Shown piece by piece: positions 28,460-37,112 of a DNA stretch of 64,000 nt. The notes under the pieces were generated by a model, which did not search any database, was not told the DNA's origin, and worked only from the letters and a program-made list of their open reading frames with translations. The DNA is from Glycomyces xiaoerkulensis (GTDB taxonomy: Bacteria; Actinomycetota; Actinomycetes; Mycobacteriales; Micromonosporaceae): NCBI RefSeq assembly GCF_002798405.1, contig NZ_PGGV01000028.1:1-64000 (forward strand). Direction: 5' to 3'. Position numbers and translations under genes: made by a program. Positions within the stretch are counted from its first letter, which is position 1, and every line of letters starts with the position of its first letter.

Positions 28460-28492
28460 GGGGGCGCCGCGTGGAGGGGACGCGGCGCCCCC
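28460..28492. terminator. Bidirectional hairpin between CBS gene and udgX
   Basis: Perfect 12-base arms (28460–28471 and 28481–28492) around a 9-base loop separate convergent genes. Confidence 0.75.
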
Positions 28493-28497
28493 GCGTG

Positions 28498-29145
28498 CTA
28501 TGCCATGGTTTCGGCGGCCTTGCGCAGGTCGACGATGAACTGGGCGAAGGCGTCTTTGCGTTCGGGGTCGCGCAGCCGCAGCACCGCCGAGGGGTGCACG
28601 GTCGCCATCAGCCTGGTGGACTCGGTGAGGCCGTCGAATACCAGGTCGTGGAGGACGCCCCGCTGGCTGTTGAGCCGGAATTCCGGCCCCATCAGGGACT
28701 GGGCGGCGGTGGCGCCGAGAGCGACGACCAGTTCGGGGCGCACGGTGTTGAGTTCGGCGATGAGCCAGGGGCGGCAGGCGGTCACCTCGCCGCGGCCGGG
28801 CTTTTTGTGGATGCGGCGGCCCTCGCTCTGGAGGCGCACGAACTTGAAGTGCTTGACGGCGTTGGTCACGTAGGCGGCGGAGCGGTCGATGCCGGCCTGC
28901 TCGAACGCCTTGTCCAGCAGCCGCCCGGCCGGACCGGTGAACGGTGCGCCGCTGCGGTCCTCGTCGTCGCCGGGCTGCTCCCCGACGAAGGCGATGCGGG
29001 CGTCGGCGGGGCCGGAGCCGAAGACGGTCTGCGTGGCGTCGCGGAACAGTTCGCAGCCTTCGCAGGTCTCGGCCGCCTCGCGGAGCCGGTCGATGCCGCC
29101 TTCCGGCGGCAGCCACCGCTCGGCGCCGGGTCGGCTGGGCGTCAT
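28498..29145 (-). CDS. UdgX-type uracil-DNA glycosylase
   Basis: 215 residues of the UDG family 4/UdgX fold. GEQPGDDEDRSGAPFTGPAG (about 55–74) is motif A, and GRRIHKKPG carries the UdgX-specific R-loop with His at residue 113, the residue that in the mycobacterial enzyme makes a covalent bond to uracil-containing DNA. C28/C31 begin the Fe-S ligand set and NAVKHFKF replaces the family-4 NxVKC pattern. HPSAVLR near the C-terminus is motif B. GAGGAG precedes the start at 29145, and a GTGT-N15-GGGTAT promoter precedes that. Confidence 0.9.
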   Translation of the reverse strand: MTPSRPGAERWLPPEGGIDRLREAAETCEGCELFRDATQTVFGSGPADARIAFVGEQPGDDEDRSGAPFTGPAGRLLDKAFEQAGIDRSAAYVTNAVKHFKFVRLQSEGRRIHKKPGRGEVTACRPWLIAELNTVRPELVVALGATAAQSLMGPEFRLNSQRGVLHDLVFDGLTESTRLMATVHPSAVLRLRDPERKDAFAQFIVDLRKAAETMA

Positions 29146-29197
29146 CGTGGTCTCCTCGGTCGGGAATCGGTGGGGCCGCTCGGACCTCGATACCGGG

Positions 29198-29222
29198 ATA
29201 CCCCGGCCGCGGGCCGCGACAC
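29198..29222 (-). promoter_or_regulatory. Sigma-B/F-type promoter of udgX
   Basis: Minus strand: GTGT (29222–29219), 15-base spacer, GGGTAT (29203–29198). Confidence 0.65.
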
Positions 29223-29294
29223 GTATCGGACACCCGGTGGTTTCGTGGAGCACGTCGGCCGGCCGGGGCGGCGGGGAATGGCACTCCACATCGG

Positions 29295-29319
29295 GCTTAA
29301 ACCGGGGGGCGGCGGGTAC
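29295..29319 (+). promoter_or_regulatory. Sigma-B/F-type promoter of the SDR gene
   Basis: GCTT (29295–29298), 15-base spacer, GGGTAC (29314–29319). The -10 ends only 10 bases before the ATG at 29330, so the leader would be very short or absent. Confidence 0.6.
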
Positions 29320-29329
29320 CGCGAACCAC

Positions 29330-30175
29330 ATGAGAATAACTAAGAACCGGGTGGTGGCCATCACCGGCGCCTCCAGCGGCGTCGGCCGCGAGGCCGCCCT
29401 GGCATTCGCCCACAAGGGAGCAATCGTGGTGCTCATCGCCCGCCGCAAGGGCGCTCTGGAGCACGTTGCCGCGCAATGCAGACCGACCGCGTCCGCAGTG
29501 CTCGTCAGACCCGCCGACGCCGCCGATGAGTCTGCGATCGAGTCCGTGGCCTCGGATGTGTACAGACGATTCGGCGGGATCGACGTCTGGGTCAACGCGG
29601 CTTCGGTCAACATGCTCTCGTCCTCCGAACGCTACCCCGACGCGGAGTGGCGGCGCCGGATCGAACGCCGCCTGTTCGACACCTACCACGGCCTCCGCAC
29701 CGTCGTCCCCTACTTCCGGGCGCAGGGCACCGGCGCCATCATCAACGTCCCCTCGATCCTCAGCCGGCCCGGAGAGCCCTTCCACGAGGCGTTCGCCGCG
29801 GGCAAGGACGCCATGCGCGCGGTCACCCACTGCCTGCGGCGCGAGGTCGTCGACATCCCCGGCGTGACCGTCAGCGCCGTCGTGCCCGGGCCGGTCGAAC
29901 CGGCCCAGCCCCGGCCGGAGGACGTCGACCCGTACGCGCCGCTGGAGCCGGTCCTCGACCCCTGGCGCGGGGCGCGGGCGGTGGTGGCGTGCGCCAAGAC
30001 GCCGCGCGGCGAGCTCCTGGTCGACCCCGCGCCCCGGACGCTGGCGAAGCTGGTCGGCATGACCCGGGACGCTTTCGAGCGGCTCGTGCACCGGCGCGGC
30101 GAACGGGACCGCATCATCGGAACGCTCGATCAGACCATGGAGCACCACCTGGTGCTGCCCGGCCGGGAGCGCTGA
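29330..30175 (+). CDS. Short-chain dehydrogenase/reductase-like protein with altered active site
   Basis: 281 residues. The cofactor motif TGASSGVGREAAL lies near the N-terminus and the NAG-equivalent reads VNAAS. At the catalytic YxxxK position the sequence reads FAAGK, with Phe for Tyr, after a serine strand ending in NVPSIL, so ordinary oxidoreductase chemistry is doubtful. The C-terminal extension beyond residue 190 is Pro/Arg-rich. No ribosome site; the stress promoter's -10 is so close that translation may start leaderless. Convergent with the sigma gene. Confidence 0.87.
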   Translation: MRITKNRVVAITGASSGVGREAALAFAHKGAIVVLIARRKGALEHVAAQCRPTASAVLVRPADAADESAIESVASDVYRRFGGIDVWVNAASVNMLSSSERYPDAEWRRRIERRLFDTYHGLRTVVPYFRAQGTGAIINVPSILSRPGEPFHEAFAAGKDAMRAVTHCLRREVVDIPGVTVSAVVPGPVEPAQPRPEDVDPYAPLEPVLDPWRGARAVVACAKTPRGELLVDPAPRTLAKLVGMTRDAFERLVHRRGERDRIIGTLDQTMEHHLVLPGRER

Positions 30176-30192
30176 GCGGGCCGGGCGCATGG

Positions 30193-30223
30193 GAGCGGCC
30201 GGAGTCGGGCACTCCGGCCGCTC
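30193..30223. terminator. Bidirectional hairpin between SDR gene and sigma gene
   Basis: Perfect 13-base arms (30193–30205 and 30211–30223) with a 5-base loop, abutting the sigma gene stop and 17 bases after the SDR stop. Confidence 0.8.
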
Positions 30224-31087
30224 TCAAAGGGCCGCGCCGGCGCGAGGATCGGGAGCGCCGGCCGGGATCCGATCAGCGCGGCGGTCGATTAACGGGCTGG
30301 CGCTGGTCAGCTCTTTACGCAGCTCCGACAGCATGCGGTTGAGCAGACGGGAGACGTGCATCTGCGAGATGCCGACCTGCTCGGCGATCTGCGTCTGCGT
30401 CATGTCCCCGAAGTACCGCAGCGCCAGGATGCGGCGCTCGCGCTGCGGCAGTTCCTGGATGAGCGGCACCAGCGCCTCGTGGTTCTCCACGAACTCGAGC
30501 GCGGCGTCCTCCTCGCCGACCGATTCGGCCAGCGGCGCGCGCTCCTCGTCCTCGAACGGCGACTCGTCCAGCGAGACCGACCGGTACGCCTGCCGGGCCT
30601 CGTAGCCCTCCTCCACATTCTGGTCGCTGATGCCCAGATGCTCGGCGAGCTCGGCGATGGTGGCCGGCCGTCCCAGCCGCTGAGCAAGCTCGCCGTTGGC
30701 CTTGTTGATCGACAGGCGCAGCTCCTGGAGCCTGCGCGGGACGCGCATGGGCCAACTGGTGTCGCGGAAGTGCCGCCGCACCTCGCCCATGACCGTCGGG
30801 ACCGCGTAGGAGAGGAAGTCGGCCCCCTGTCCGGGGTCGAAGCGGTCGACCGCGTGGATCAGGCCCACCGAGGCCACCTGGACCAGGTCGTCCTTGGATA
30901 TGCCTTTGCCGGAGAACCGCTGGGCGATGTGCTCGGCCAGCGGCAGGTACCCGGTGACCAGGTGCTCCCTGACCTCCGCCCGCCGCGGATCGTCCTCCTC
31001 GAGGGCTCGCAGTTCGCCGAACAGCGGCGCCAGATGACCGTACTCGTTCGAACCTATGCGTCCCTTCTGTGCCTGTTTGTCCGTCAT
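30224..31087 (-). CDS. RNA polymerase sigma factor, SigB/SigF/SigG family
   Basis: 287 residues with regions 2, 3 and 4 of the group-3 stress/sporulation sigmas. Region 2 contains KDDLVQVASVGLIHAVDRFDP and FLSYAVPTVMGEVRRHFRD, the family hallmark; region 4 has ERRILALRYFGDMTQTQIAEQ and GISQMHVSRLL. No anti-sigma (RsbW-like) or anti-anti-sigma gene is adjacent, so its control is elsewhere. Promoters upstream of the genes at 20.8–29.3 kb fit the consensus recognised by this family, so it probably drives them. Its own leader contains GGGTAC (31195–31200) without a good -35. Confidence 0.93.
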   Translation of the reverse strand: MTDKQAQKGRIGSNEYGHLAPLFGELRALEEDDPRRAEVREHLVTGYLPLAEHIAQRFSGKGISKDDLVQVASVGLIHAVDRFDPGQGADFLSYAVPTVMGEVRRHFRDTSWPMRVPRRLQELRLSINKANGELAQRLGRPATIAELAEHLGISDQNVEEGYEARQAYRSVSLDESPFEDEERAPLAESVGEEDAALEFVENHEALVPLIQELPQRERRILALRYFGDMTQTQIAEQVGISQMHVSRLLNRMLSELRKELTSASPLIDRRADRIPAGAPDPRAGAAL

Positions 31088-31616
31088 GGTTTACCGTCCT
31101 CTGCCCGTGCTGTTGCTGACCGCCGGCGGACTTCGCCGGCTTGCTGTATGGGCTGACCGCTTGCGCGGGTGTTTCTGGATTTCCGGGGACAGTCGTACCC
31201 AACGAGCTATGAAGGGCGTCTTTTCAAGTTCGGAGTCGGCGCTGCAACGACAACACGATCAGCCTACTACGGCAAGATCACCGTGTCATTGGATTCGCGA
31301 ATGTTAATTTCCCCATGGGAGTAGTGGTACCCATCACATGACAATTTTCATGAACATTTCCTGAACGTATGCTTGAAAGATTCTGGCCATTGAAGTGGGA
31401 CAACGGATGACACAGAGTGACTCTAGCAACTCCCATAACAGGGGAAACAAGCCCTGATTGGGCTCGTTATTCATGCTTCCGCCGCTGTAGTTCGCATTCA
31501 TTCGCGCTATCGCGACGCATCCGTGAGCCCCTTACACAACACATTGTGGAACCTCCATACAGAAAACGGAATCTTAAGGAGGCGGACTTGGAATAACCAC
31601 TGAAGGAAAGGCGAGC
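31088..31616. other. AT-rich intergenic island upstream of the sigma gene
   Basis: About 530 bases without a recognised gene. From about 31200 to 31616 the base composition is much more AT-rich than the rest of the window. It holds a 7-base-arm hairpin in the sigma leader (31122–31140), a GGGTAC at 31195–31200, a small AGCCC/GGGCT hairpin (31450–31464) and two short overlapping minus-strand reading frames (see 31467–31544). It must contain the sigma promoter and the end of the mutase transcript region, but I cannot name a function for most of it. Confidence 0.6.
31334..31544 (-). other. Two possible overlapping small ORFs (25 and 46 codons)
   Basis: Minus strand: an ATG at 31544 with GGAGG at 31556–31552 and a 7-base spacer opens a 25-codon frame starting Met-Cys-Cys-Val-Arg-Gly and ending at 31467. 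A second ATG at 31474 overlaps its end and opens a 46-codon frame ending at 31334, starting MNNEPNQGLFPLLWELLESL. The first has an unusually good ribosome site; neither resembles a protein I know. They could be a leader peptide pair for the sigma transcript or chance frames in AT-rich DNA. Confidence 0.2.
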
Positions 31617-33359
31617 CTAAATTCCGGCCGTTTCGCGGTACTCGCCCCACTCCCCGCGCAATGCGCCGCAGATCTCCCCCAGGGTCGCCTCGGCGCGGGC
31701 CGCCTCCAGCATCGGCTCGATGAGGTTGCCCCCGCCCCTGGCGACCTCGACCATCCGCGCCAGCGCGGCGTCCACCGCCGCCCGGTCGCGCCCGGAGCGG
31801 CGGCGTTCCAGCTCGTCACGCTGCTCGCGCTCGATCTGATCGGAGATCCGCAGGATCTCCAGCTCCGGGGTGACGGTGTCGGTCAGCTCGGTGACGCCGA
31901 CGATGTGCTTGGCGCCCGACTCGAGCTGCCGCTGGTAGGCGAAGGCCGCCTCGTGGATCTCGGCGTTGAACCAGCCGTCCTCGATGCCGCGCAGGATCCC
32001 GGAGGTGACCGGCCCGATCTCGTGGCGGCCCGGATCGGCGAGGGCCCGGCGGGTGACCTCGGCCGGATCGTCGCCCTCGCCCGCCTCGCCGCCGAGCGCG
32101 AGGATCTGGACGAACAGGTCCTCGGCGGCGGCCTCGATCCGGTCGGTGAGCGCCTCCACGTACCAGGAGCCGCCGAGCGGGTCGGCCACATTGGTCACAC
32201 CGGTCTCGTCGCGCAGCACCGACTGGGTGCGCAGGGCGATCTCGGCGGACTGGTCGGTCGGAAGGGCCAGCGTCTCGTCGAGGGCGTTGGTGTGCAGGGA
32301 GTTCGTGCCGCCCAGCACGGCCGCCAGCGCCTCGACGGCGGTGCGGACGACGTTGTTGTACGGCTGCTGAGCGGTGAGCGAGACCCCGGCGGTCTGAGTG
32401 TGGAAGCGGAGCCACTGGGCGCGTTCGGTCTCGGCGCCGTACACGTCGCGGAGCCACTTGGCCCAGATGCGGCGGGCGGCGCGGAACTTGGCGACCTCCT
32501 CGAAGAAGTCGAGGTGGGCGTCGAAGAAGAACGACAGTCCCGGCGCGAAGCGGTCGACCTCCAGCCCGCGCGAGAGGCCGAGCTCGACATAGGAGAACCC
32601 GTCGGCGAGGGTGAAGGCGAGCTCCTGCGCGGCGGTCGAGCCGGCCTCGCGGATGTGGTAGCCGGAGACCGACAGGGGCTTGTAGCGGGGGATGTTGGCC
32701 TCGCAGTACTCCATCAGGTCGCCGATGAGCCGCAGGTGCGGCTCGGGCGGGAAGAGCCACTCCTTCTGGGCGATGTACTCCTTGTGGATGTCGGTCTGGA
32801 GCGTGCCGTCCAGAGTCGACAGGTCGACGCCCTGCCGCTCGGCCGCGGCCAGGTACATGCAGAAGATGGGCACGGCCGGGCCCGAGATGGTCATCGAGGT
32901 GGTGGTCTTGCCGAGGTCGATGCCACCGAACAGGACGTCCATGTCGGCGGCCGAGTCGATGGCGACCCCGCAGTGGCCGACCTCCCCGGCGGCGAGGGGC
33001 TCGTCGGAGTCGCGGCCCATGAGGGTCGGCATGTCGAAGGCGACGCTGAGACCGCCGCCGCCTGCGGCGAGCAGCATCTTGTAGCGCTCGTTGGTCTGCT
33101 CGGCGTTGCCGAACCCGGAGAACTGCCTGATGGTCCAGGCGCGACCGCGGTAGCCGGTGGGGTAGAGCCCGCGCGTGTACGGGTACTGGCCGGGCCAGCC
33201 GATGCGCTCCATGCGCGGATCGGCATCGCCCTCGGGCGGTCCGTAGACCGGGTCGACCTCCATGCCCGACAGGGTGGTGAAATCGGCGTCGCGCTTCGAA
33301 GCGGCCTCGTACCGCTTCGCCCAGCGCTCGCGCGCCGCGGCGATCTGGTCAGGGTCCAC
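31617..33359 (-). CDS. Acyl-CoA mutase large subunit (methylmalonyl-CoA mutase type), no B12 domain
   Basis: 580 residues covering only the substrate-binding TIM barrel of the methylmalonyl-CoA mutase family. QYPYTRGLYPTGYRGRAWTIRQFSGFG at about 50–80 binds the CoA ester, and TAQQPYNNVVRTAVEALAAVLGGTNSLHTN is conserved. No cobalamin-binding DxHxxG domain follows, so it needs a separate small subunit, as in isobutyryl- and 2-hydroxyisobutyryl-CoA mutases; none is in the window. The GTG start at 33359 has GAGG upstream. The exact acyl-CoA cannot be assigned by eye. Confidence 0.88.
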   Translation of the reverse strand: MDPDQIAAARERWAKRYEAASKRDADFTTLSGMEVDPVYGPPEGDADPRMERIGWPGQYPYTRGLYPTGYRGRAWTIRQFSGFGNAEQTNERYKMLLAAGGGGLSVAFDMPTLMGRDSDEPLAAGEVGHCGVAIDSAADMDVLFGGIDLGKTTTSMTISGPAVPIFCMYLAAAERQGVDLSTLDGTLQTDIHKEYIAQKEWLFPPEPHLRLIGDLMEYCEANIPRYKPLSVSGYHIREAGSTAAQELAFTLADGFSYVELGLSRGLEVDRFAPGLSFFFDAHLDFFEEVAKFRAARRIWAKWLRDVYGAETERAQWLRFHTQTAGVSLTAQQPYNNVVRTAVEALAAVLGGTNSLHTNALDETLALPTDQSAEIALRTQSVLRDETGVTNVADPLGGSWYVEALTDRIEAAAEDLFVQILALGGEAGEGDDPAEVTRRALADPGRHEIGPVTSGILRGIEDGWFNAEIHEAAFAYQRQLESGAKHIVGVTELTDTVTPELEILRISDQIEREQRDELERRRSGRDRAAVDAALARMVEVARGGGNLIEPMLEAARAEATLGEICGALRGEWGEYRETAGI

Positions 33360-33457
33360 GTCGGCACCTCGTCTTTCCCGGCGGAGCAGGCGGGCCGTGC
33401 ATCGGTTCAAGGCCCATGGTACGCGCTTCCTGAACGATCGTTAAGGACCGGGCGTCG

Positions 33458-33859
33458 TCACTCGACGTCGCGCCAGGCGCGGAAGGCCTCGAGCTCGACC
33501 GCGACGAGCTGCCCGGCCTGCAGGAGCCGCGCGACGGTCACGACGGTGGCGGTCGGCCTGACCACGCCGAAGAACTCGCCGTGGACGCGGCCGACAGGGT
33601 CGGCGTGGGCCGGGTCGGTCACGTAGATGCGCGAGCGCACCACGTCCGCGACGCTCGCCCCGGCGTGGACCATGGCGTCGAGCGCGGTGCGGAAGGCCTC
33701 CTTGGCCTGGGCGGCCGGATCGTCGAGCAGGTGCTCGCGGCCCTCGAGTTCGGCCGCGCAGGCGCCGGTCACCACCAGCGGCCCGACCGCGACCGCCCGC
33801 GAATAGCCGTAGAGCTGCGCCCACGGCCCCGTCTCCTCCACCCGATGGACCAGAGCCAT
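33458..33859 (-). CDS. RidA/YjgF family protein
   Basis: 133 residues, the standard RidA length and trimeric chorismate-mutase-like fold. The conserved Arg that binds enamine/imine intermediates lies in VVRSRIYVTDP near residue 100, with a RPTATVVTVARL segment after it. RidA proteins hydrolyse reactive 2-aminoacrylate-type imines made by PLP enzymes. GGGAGGGG precedes the ATG. It follows hisA by 12 bases, so it is probably the last gene of the his operon. Confidence 0.88.
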   Translation of the reverse strand: MALVHRVEETGPWAQLYGYSRAVAVGPLVVTGACAAELEGREHLLDDPAAQAKEAFRTALDAMVHAGASVADVVRSRIYVTDPAHADPVGRVHGEFFGVVRPTATVVTVARLLQAGQLVAVELEAFRAWRDVE

Positions 33860-33871
33860 GCGCGCCCCTCC

Positions 33872-34606
33872 CTAGTGCTCGCGCTCCTTCAAGAGGGTCA
33901 ACGCCTCAGCGACGGTGAAGTTACGCTCGTAGAGGGCTGTGCCCACAATCACACCTTCGACGCCGACATCGGTCAGGCCGGCCAGCGCCCGCAGGTCCTC
34001 GAGCGAGGACACGCCGCCGGAGGCGATGACCGGTTTGTCGGTGGCCGCGCAGACGCCGCGCAGCAGGTCGAGGTTGGGACCGGAGAGCATGCCGTCGCTC
34101 TTGACGTCGGTGACGACGTAGCGCTCGCATCCGGCCCGCTCCAGGCGCTCCAGGGTCTCGTACAACGCGCCGCCCTCGCGGGTCCAGCCGCGCGCGGCCA
34201 GGCGGCCGCCCTTGACGTCGAGGCCGATGGCGACCCGGTCGCCGTACTCGCCGCAGATCCGGTCGCACCACTCGGGGTGCTCGATCGCGGCGGTGCCGAT
34301 GTTCACCCGCCGGGCGCCCGAGTCCAGGGCGCGCCGCAGACTCTCGTCGTCGCGGATGCCGCCGGTGACCTCGACCTGCATGTCCACCGCGGCGACCACC
34401 CGAGCCAGCAGCTCGTGGTTGGTGCCGCGCCGGAAGGCCGCGTCGAGGTCGACCAGGTGCAGCCACTCGGCGCCCTGCCGCTGCCACTCGAGGGCGGCCT
34501 CGAGCGGGTCGCCGTACTGCTTGCCGGAGCCCGCGACGCCCTGCACGAGCTGGACGGCCTTGCCGCCGGTGACGTCGACGGCGGGCAGGAGCTGTAGTCG
34601 GTTCAT
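33872..34606 (-). CDS. hisA: Phosphoribosyl isomerase A (HisA/PriA)
   Basis: 244 residues, (beta/alpha)8 barrel. It isomerises ProFAR to PRFAR in histidine synthesis; in many actinobacteria the PriA form also does the TrpF step. The catalytic Asp pair is D11 in [15 protein letters not shown] and the Asp of VTDVKSDGM. The GWTREGG and VASGG-type phosphate loops are present. AAGGA precedes the ATG. Whether TrpF activity is present depends on whether trpF exists elsewhere. Confidence 0.95.
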   Translation of the reverse strand: MNRLQLLPAVDVTGGKAVQLVQGVAGSGKQYGDPLEAALEWQRQGAEWLHLVDLDAAFRRGTNHELLARVVAAVDMQVEVTGGIRDDESLRRALDSGARRVNIGTAAIEHPEWCDRICGEYGDRVAIGLDVKGGRLAARGWTREGGALYETLERLERAGCERYVVTDVKSDGMLSGPNLDLLRGVCAATDKPVIASGGVSSLEDLRALAGLTDVGVEGVIVGTALYERNFTVAEALTLLKEREH

Positions 34607-34619
34607 CAGGCAGAGTCCT

Positions 34620-35237
34620 TCAGGTCAGGTCTTCGATCCAGTTGGTGAGCAGGACCCGTCCGGCGTCGCCGGACTTCTCGGGGTGGAACTGGGTGGCCGA
34701 GACCGCGCCGCGTTCGACCGCGGCGATGAACGGCCCGCCGTGGGTGCAGGTGGCGACCAGCGCCCCGGGCGGCGCGGTCTTGGCGGCGTAGGAGTGGACG
34801 AAGTAGAACCGCTCGGCCGGGCCGATCCCCGCGAACAGCCGCATGCCTTCGGGCGCTTCGACGGTGTTCCATCCCATGTGGGGGATGCGGTCGGCCTCGA
34901 GCCGGTCGACCCGGCCTTCGAGGACGCCGACGCCTTCGGTCTCGACGCCGTGCTCGACGCCCTCGGCGAACAGGACCTGCTCGCCGACGCAGATGCCGAG
35001 CACCGGGGCACCGGCGGCGGCCCGCTCGCGGATCACCGCGTCGAGGCCGTGCTCGGCGACCCCGGCCATGCAGGCGGCGAAGGCGCCCACGCCGGGCACC
35101 ACGAGCCCGTCGGCGCGGCGGGCGGTGTCGAGGTCACCGGTGAGCTCGACGTCGCCTCCGGCCCGCTCCAGGGCCCGGAAGGCCGAGCGGAGGTTCCCCG
35201 AGCCGTAGTCGAACAGGGCGACGGTGGGACTTGCCAC
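34620..35237 (-). CDS. hisH: Imidazole glycerol phosphate synthase glutaminase subunit
   Basis: 205 residues, class I glutamine amidotransferase. It supplies ammonia to HisF. The oxyanion strand VVPGVGAF and the nucleophile elbow [10 protein letters not shown] (catalytic Cys near residue 85) are present, with HPEKSG providing the His/Glu of the triad. GTG start at 35237, AGGAG 6 bases upstream. hisF is not in the window, although it usually lies in this operon. Confidence 0.94.
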   Translation of the reverse strand: MASPTVALFDYGSGNLRSAFRALERAGGDVELTGDLDTARRADGLVVPGVGAFAACMAGVAEHGLDAVIRERAAAGAPVLGICVGEQVLFAEGVEHGVETEGVGVLEGRVDRLEADRIPHMGWNTVEAPEGMRLFAGIGPAERFYFVHSYAAKTAPPGALVATCTHGGPFIAAVERGAVSATQFHPEKSGDAGRVLLTNWIEDLT

Positions 35238-35245
35238 TGGAACTC

Positions 35246-35407
35246 CTAGCGATAGATCAGGTAGATGCCGCCGCCGAACGCGGCCAGCGCGATCACCGCG
35301 CAGATGAGCGAGGCGGCGTACTTCTCGTGCTTGCGCAGGCTCTGGGCGCCGCCCAGGAGTATGCCGGCGATGGCCATGAGCAGGATCGGTCCGAGGTACT
35401 CGTTCAA
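35246..35407 (-). CDS. Small membrane protein inside the his operon
   Basis: 53 residues with a TTG start at 35407 that overlaps the hisB stop (TTGA). The frame starts [20 protein letters not shown], has one clear hydrophobic helix (about 5–20), a charged turn RKHEKYA and a second helix (about 32–50) ending in YLIYR. AAGG lies about 10 bases before the TTG; an internal ATG at 35377 is an alternative. The overlap with hisB and 8-base gap to hisH argue that it is a real translated gene. I know no function; no soluble his enzyme has this form. Confidence 0.65.
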   Translation of the reverse strand: MNEYLGPILLMAIAGILLGGAQSLRKHEKYAASLICAVIALAAFGGGIYLIYR

Positions 35408-36012
35408 AGCACGCCCTTGGTGGACGGGATGTCCTCGCCTTCGATCCTGGTCGCGTACTTCAGGGCCCGCGCCAGGGACTTGAACTGGGCCTCCACGACG
35501 TGGTGGGCGTCGGGCTTCTGCCCCGGGTTGGCCGCGCGCAGCACGGACACGTGCAGGCAGATCCGCGCGTGGTAGGCGAAGGACTCGAGGATGTGGCGGG
35601 TCATCGAGGTCGGGTAGTCGGTGCCGATCATCGGGGCGAGCTCGACCGGTTCGTCGTGGACCATGTAGGGCCGACCGGACAGGTCGACCACGGACCGGGC
35701 GAGGACCTCGTCGAGCGGCACCGAGGCGTCGGCGAAGCGCACCACGCCGCGCCGGTCGCCGAGGGCCTCGGCGAAGGCCTGCCCGAGGGCGATGGCGGTG
35801 TCCTCCATGGTGTGGTGGGAGTCGATGTGCAGGTCGCCCTTGACGTTGATCCGCAGATCGAATCCGCCGTGCTTGCCGAGCTGGTGGAGCATATGGTCGA
35901 AGAATCCGACGCCGGTGGCGACCTCCACGGTGCGCTCGGACCCGTCCAGGCCGACCTGGACGTCGACGCCGGTCTCACCGGTGGTGCGGGTGATGTGCGA
36001 GGTACGGCTCAA
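35404..36012 (-). CDS. hisB: Imidazoleglycerol-phosphate dehydratase
   Basis: 202 residues, the monofunctional actinobacterial form. It dehydrates IGP. The two Mn-binding motifs are [18 protein letters not shown] with the later [11 protein letters not shown], and [10 protein letters not shown] with [12 protein letters not shown]. The TTG start at 36012 overlaps the hisC stop (TTGA) and has GGAGA upstream, so translation is coupled to hisC. Confidence 0.95.
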   Translation of the reverse strand: MSRTSHITRTTGETGVDVQVGLDGSERTVEVATGVGFFDHMLHQLGKHGGFDLRINVKGDLHIDSHHTMEDTAIALGQAFAEALGDRRGVVRFADASVPLDEVLARSVVDLSGRPYMVHDEPVELAPMIGTDYPTSMTRHILESFAYHARICLHVSVLRAANPGQKPDAHHVVEAQFKSLARALKYATRIEGEDIPSTKGVL

Positions 36013-37112
36013 CGCTGCTCTCCAAACAGTTCCGGGCTCTGCTCCATGACCGTCTCGAAGGCGCTCAGGAGCGCGGCGGTCTCCTCTTCGGTGCCGGCGG
36101 TGACCCGCAGGCGGCCGGGGAGGCCGACGTCGCGGATCAGCACGCCCTGGTCCAGGACGGCCCTCCACACCGCGGGTGCGTCGGCGAGGCCGCCGACGAG
36201 CACGAAGTTGGCGTCGGAGTCGGCCACCGGCAGGCCCGCCGCGCGCAGGTGTTTGACGATCCGGTCGCGCTGGTGCTTGAGCGCGTCGACCTCGGCCTGG
36301 AGCCGGGAGGCGCACGCGAGGGCTCCCCGCGCGGCGGCCTGGGTCAGGCTCGACAGGTGGTAAGGAAGCCGCACCAGCAGCAGTTTCTCCACCAGTTCGG
36401 GATCGGCGGCGAGGTAGCCGACGCGGGCCCCGGCGAAGGCGAAGGCCTTGCTCATGGTGCGGGTGACCACGAGCCGCCGGCGTCCTTCGAGGCGGCTCAG
36501 CGCGGTCGCGGCGGGGTCGCGGGCGAACTCGGCGTAGGCCTCGTCGACGACGACGATGCCGCGGGCGGCCTCGCAGGCGGCGTCGATGACGTCGGTACCG
36601 AGCGCGGTCCCGGTCGGATTGTTGGGCGAGACCAGGAAGACCAGGTCCGGGTCGTGCTCGGCGACGGCCTCGCGCACGTGGCCGGGGCTGAGGGTGTAGT
36701 CGGCCTCGCGTCCGGCGTCGACGAAGGCCGTGCCGGTGCCGCGCGCGAGCAGCGGGTGCATCGAGTACGAGGGCATGAAGCCCAGGACGGTGCGGCCGGG
36801 CCCGCCGAAGGCCTGCAGCAACTGCTGGAGGATCTCGTTGGACCCGTTGGCGGCCCACACGTTCCGGGCGGTCAGGCCGTGCCGCAGGTACGCCGCCAGG
36901 TCCTCCCGGAGCGCCGCGGCGTCGCGATCGGGGTAGCGGTTGAGGCCGCGGACCTCGCGCGCCAGGAACCGCTCGACGACCTCGGCGACGTCGTCGGGGA
37001 TCGCGTAGGCGTTCTCGTTGGTGTTCAACTGCACCGGCACGTCAAGCTGGGGCGCGCCGTAAGGCCGCTGCCCGCGCAGGTCCTCGCGGAGCAGGTTCTC
37101 GATCTCGCTCAC
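36009..37112 (-). CDS. hisC: Histidinol-phosphate aminotransferase
   Basis: 367 residues, fold-type I PLP enzyme. It transaminates imidazole acetol phosphate. The substrate-side [11 protein letters not shown] near residue 30, the VSPNNPTG cofactor loop near 170 and the PLP lysine in [14 protein letters not shown] near 225 are all present. GTG start overlapping the hisD stop (GTGA), coupled in the his operon. Confidence 0.95.
   Translation of the reverse strand: MSEIENLLREDLRGQRPYGAPQLDVPVQLNTNENAYAIPDDVAEVVERFLAREVRGLNRYPDRDAAALREDLAAYLRHGLTARNVWAANGSNEILQQLLQAFGGPGRTVLGFMPSYSMHPLLARGTGTAFVDAGREADYTLSPGHVREAVAEHDPDLVFLVSPNNPTGTALGTDVIDAACEAARGIVVVDEAYAEFARDPAATALSRLEGRRRLVVTRTMSKAFAFAGARVGYLAADPELVEKLLLVRLPYHLSSLTQAAARGALACASRLQAEVDALKHQRDRIVKHLRAAGLPVADSDANFVLVGGLADAPAVWRAVLDQGVLIRDVGLPGRLRVTAGTEEETAALLSAFETVMEQSPELFGEQR

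Noticed and set aside
31195..31219. Autoregulatory stress promoter of the sigma gene
   Set aside because: GGGTAC is present but the upstream -35 is poor at 14–16 spacing, so it is mentioned only as a note.
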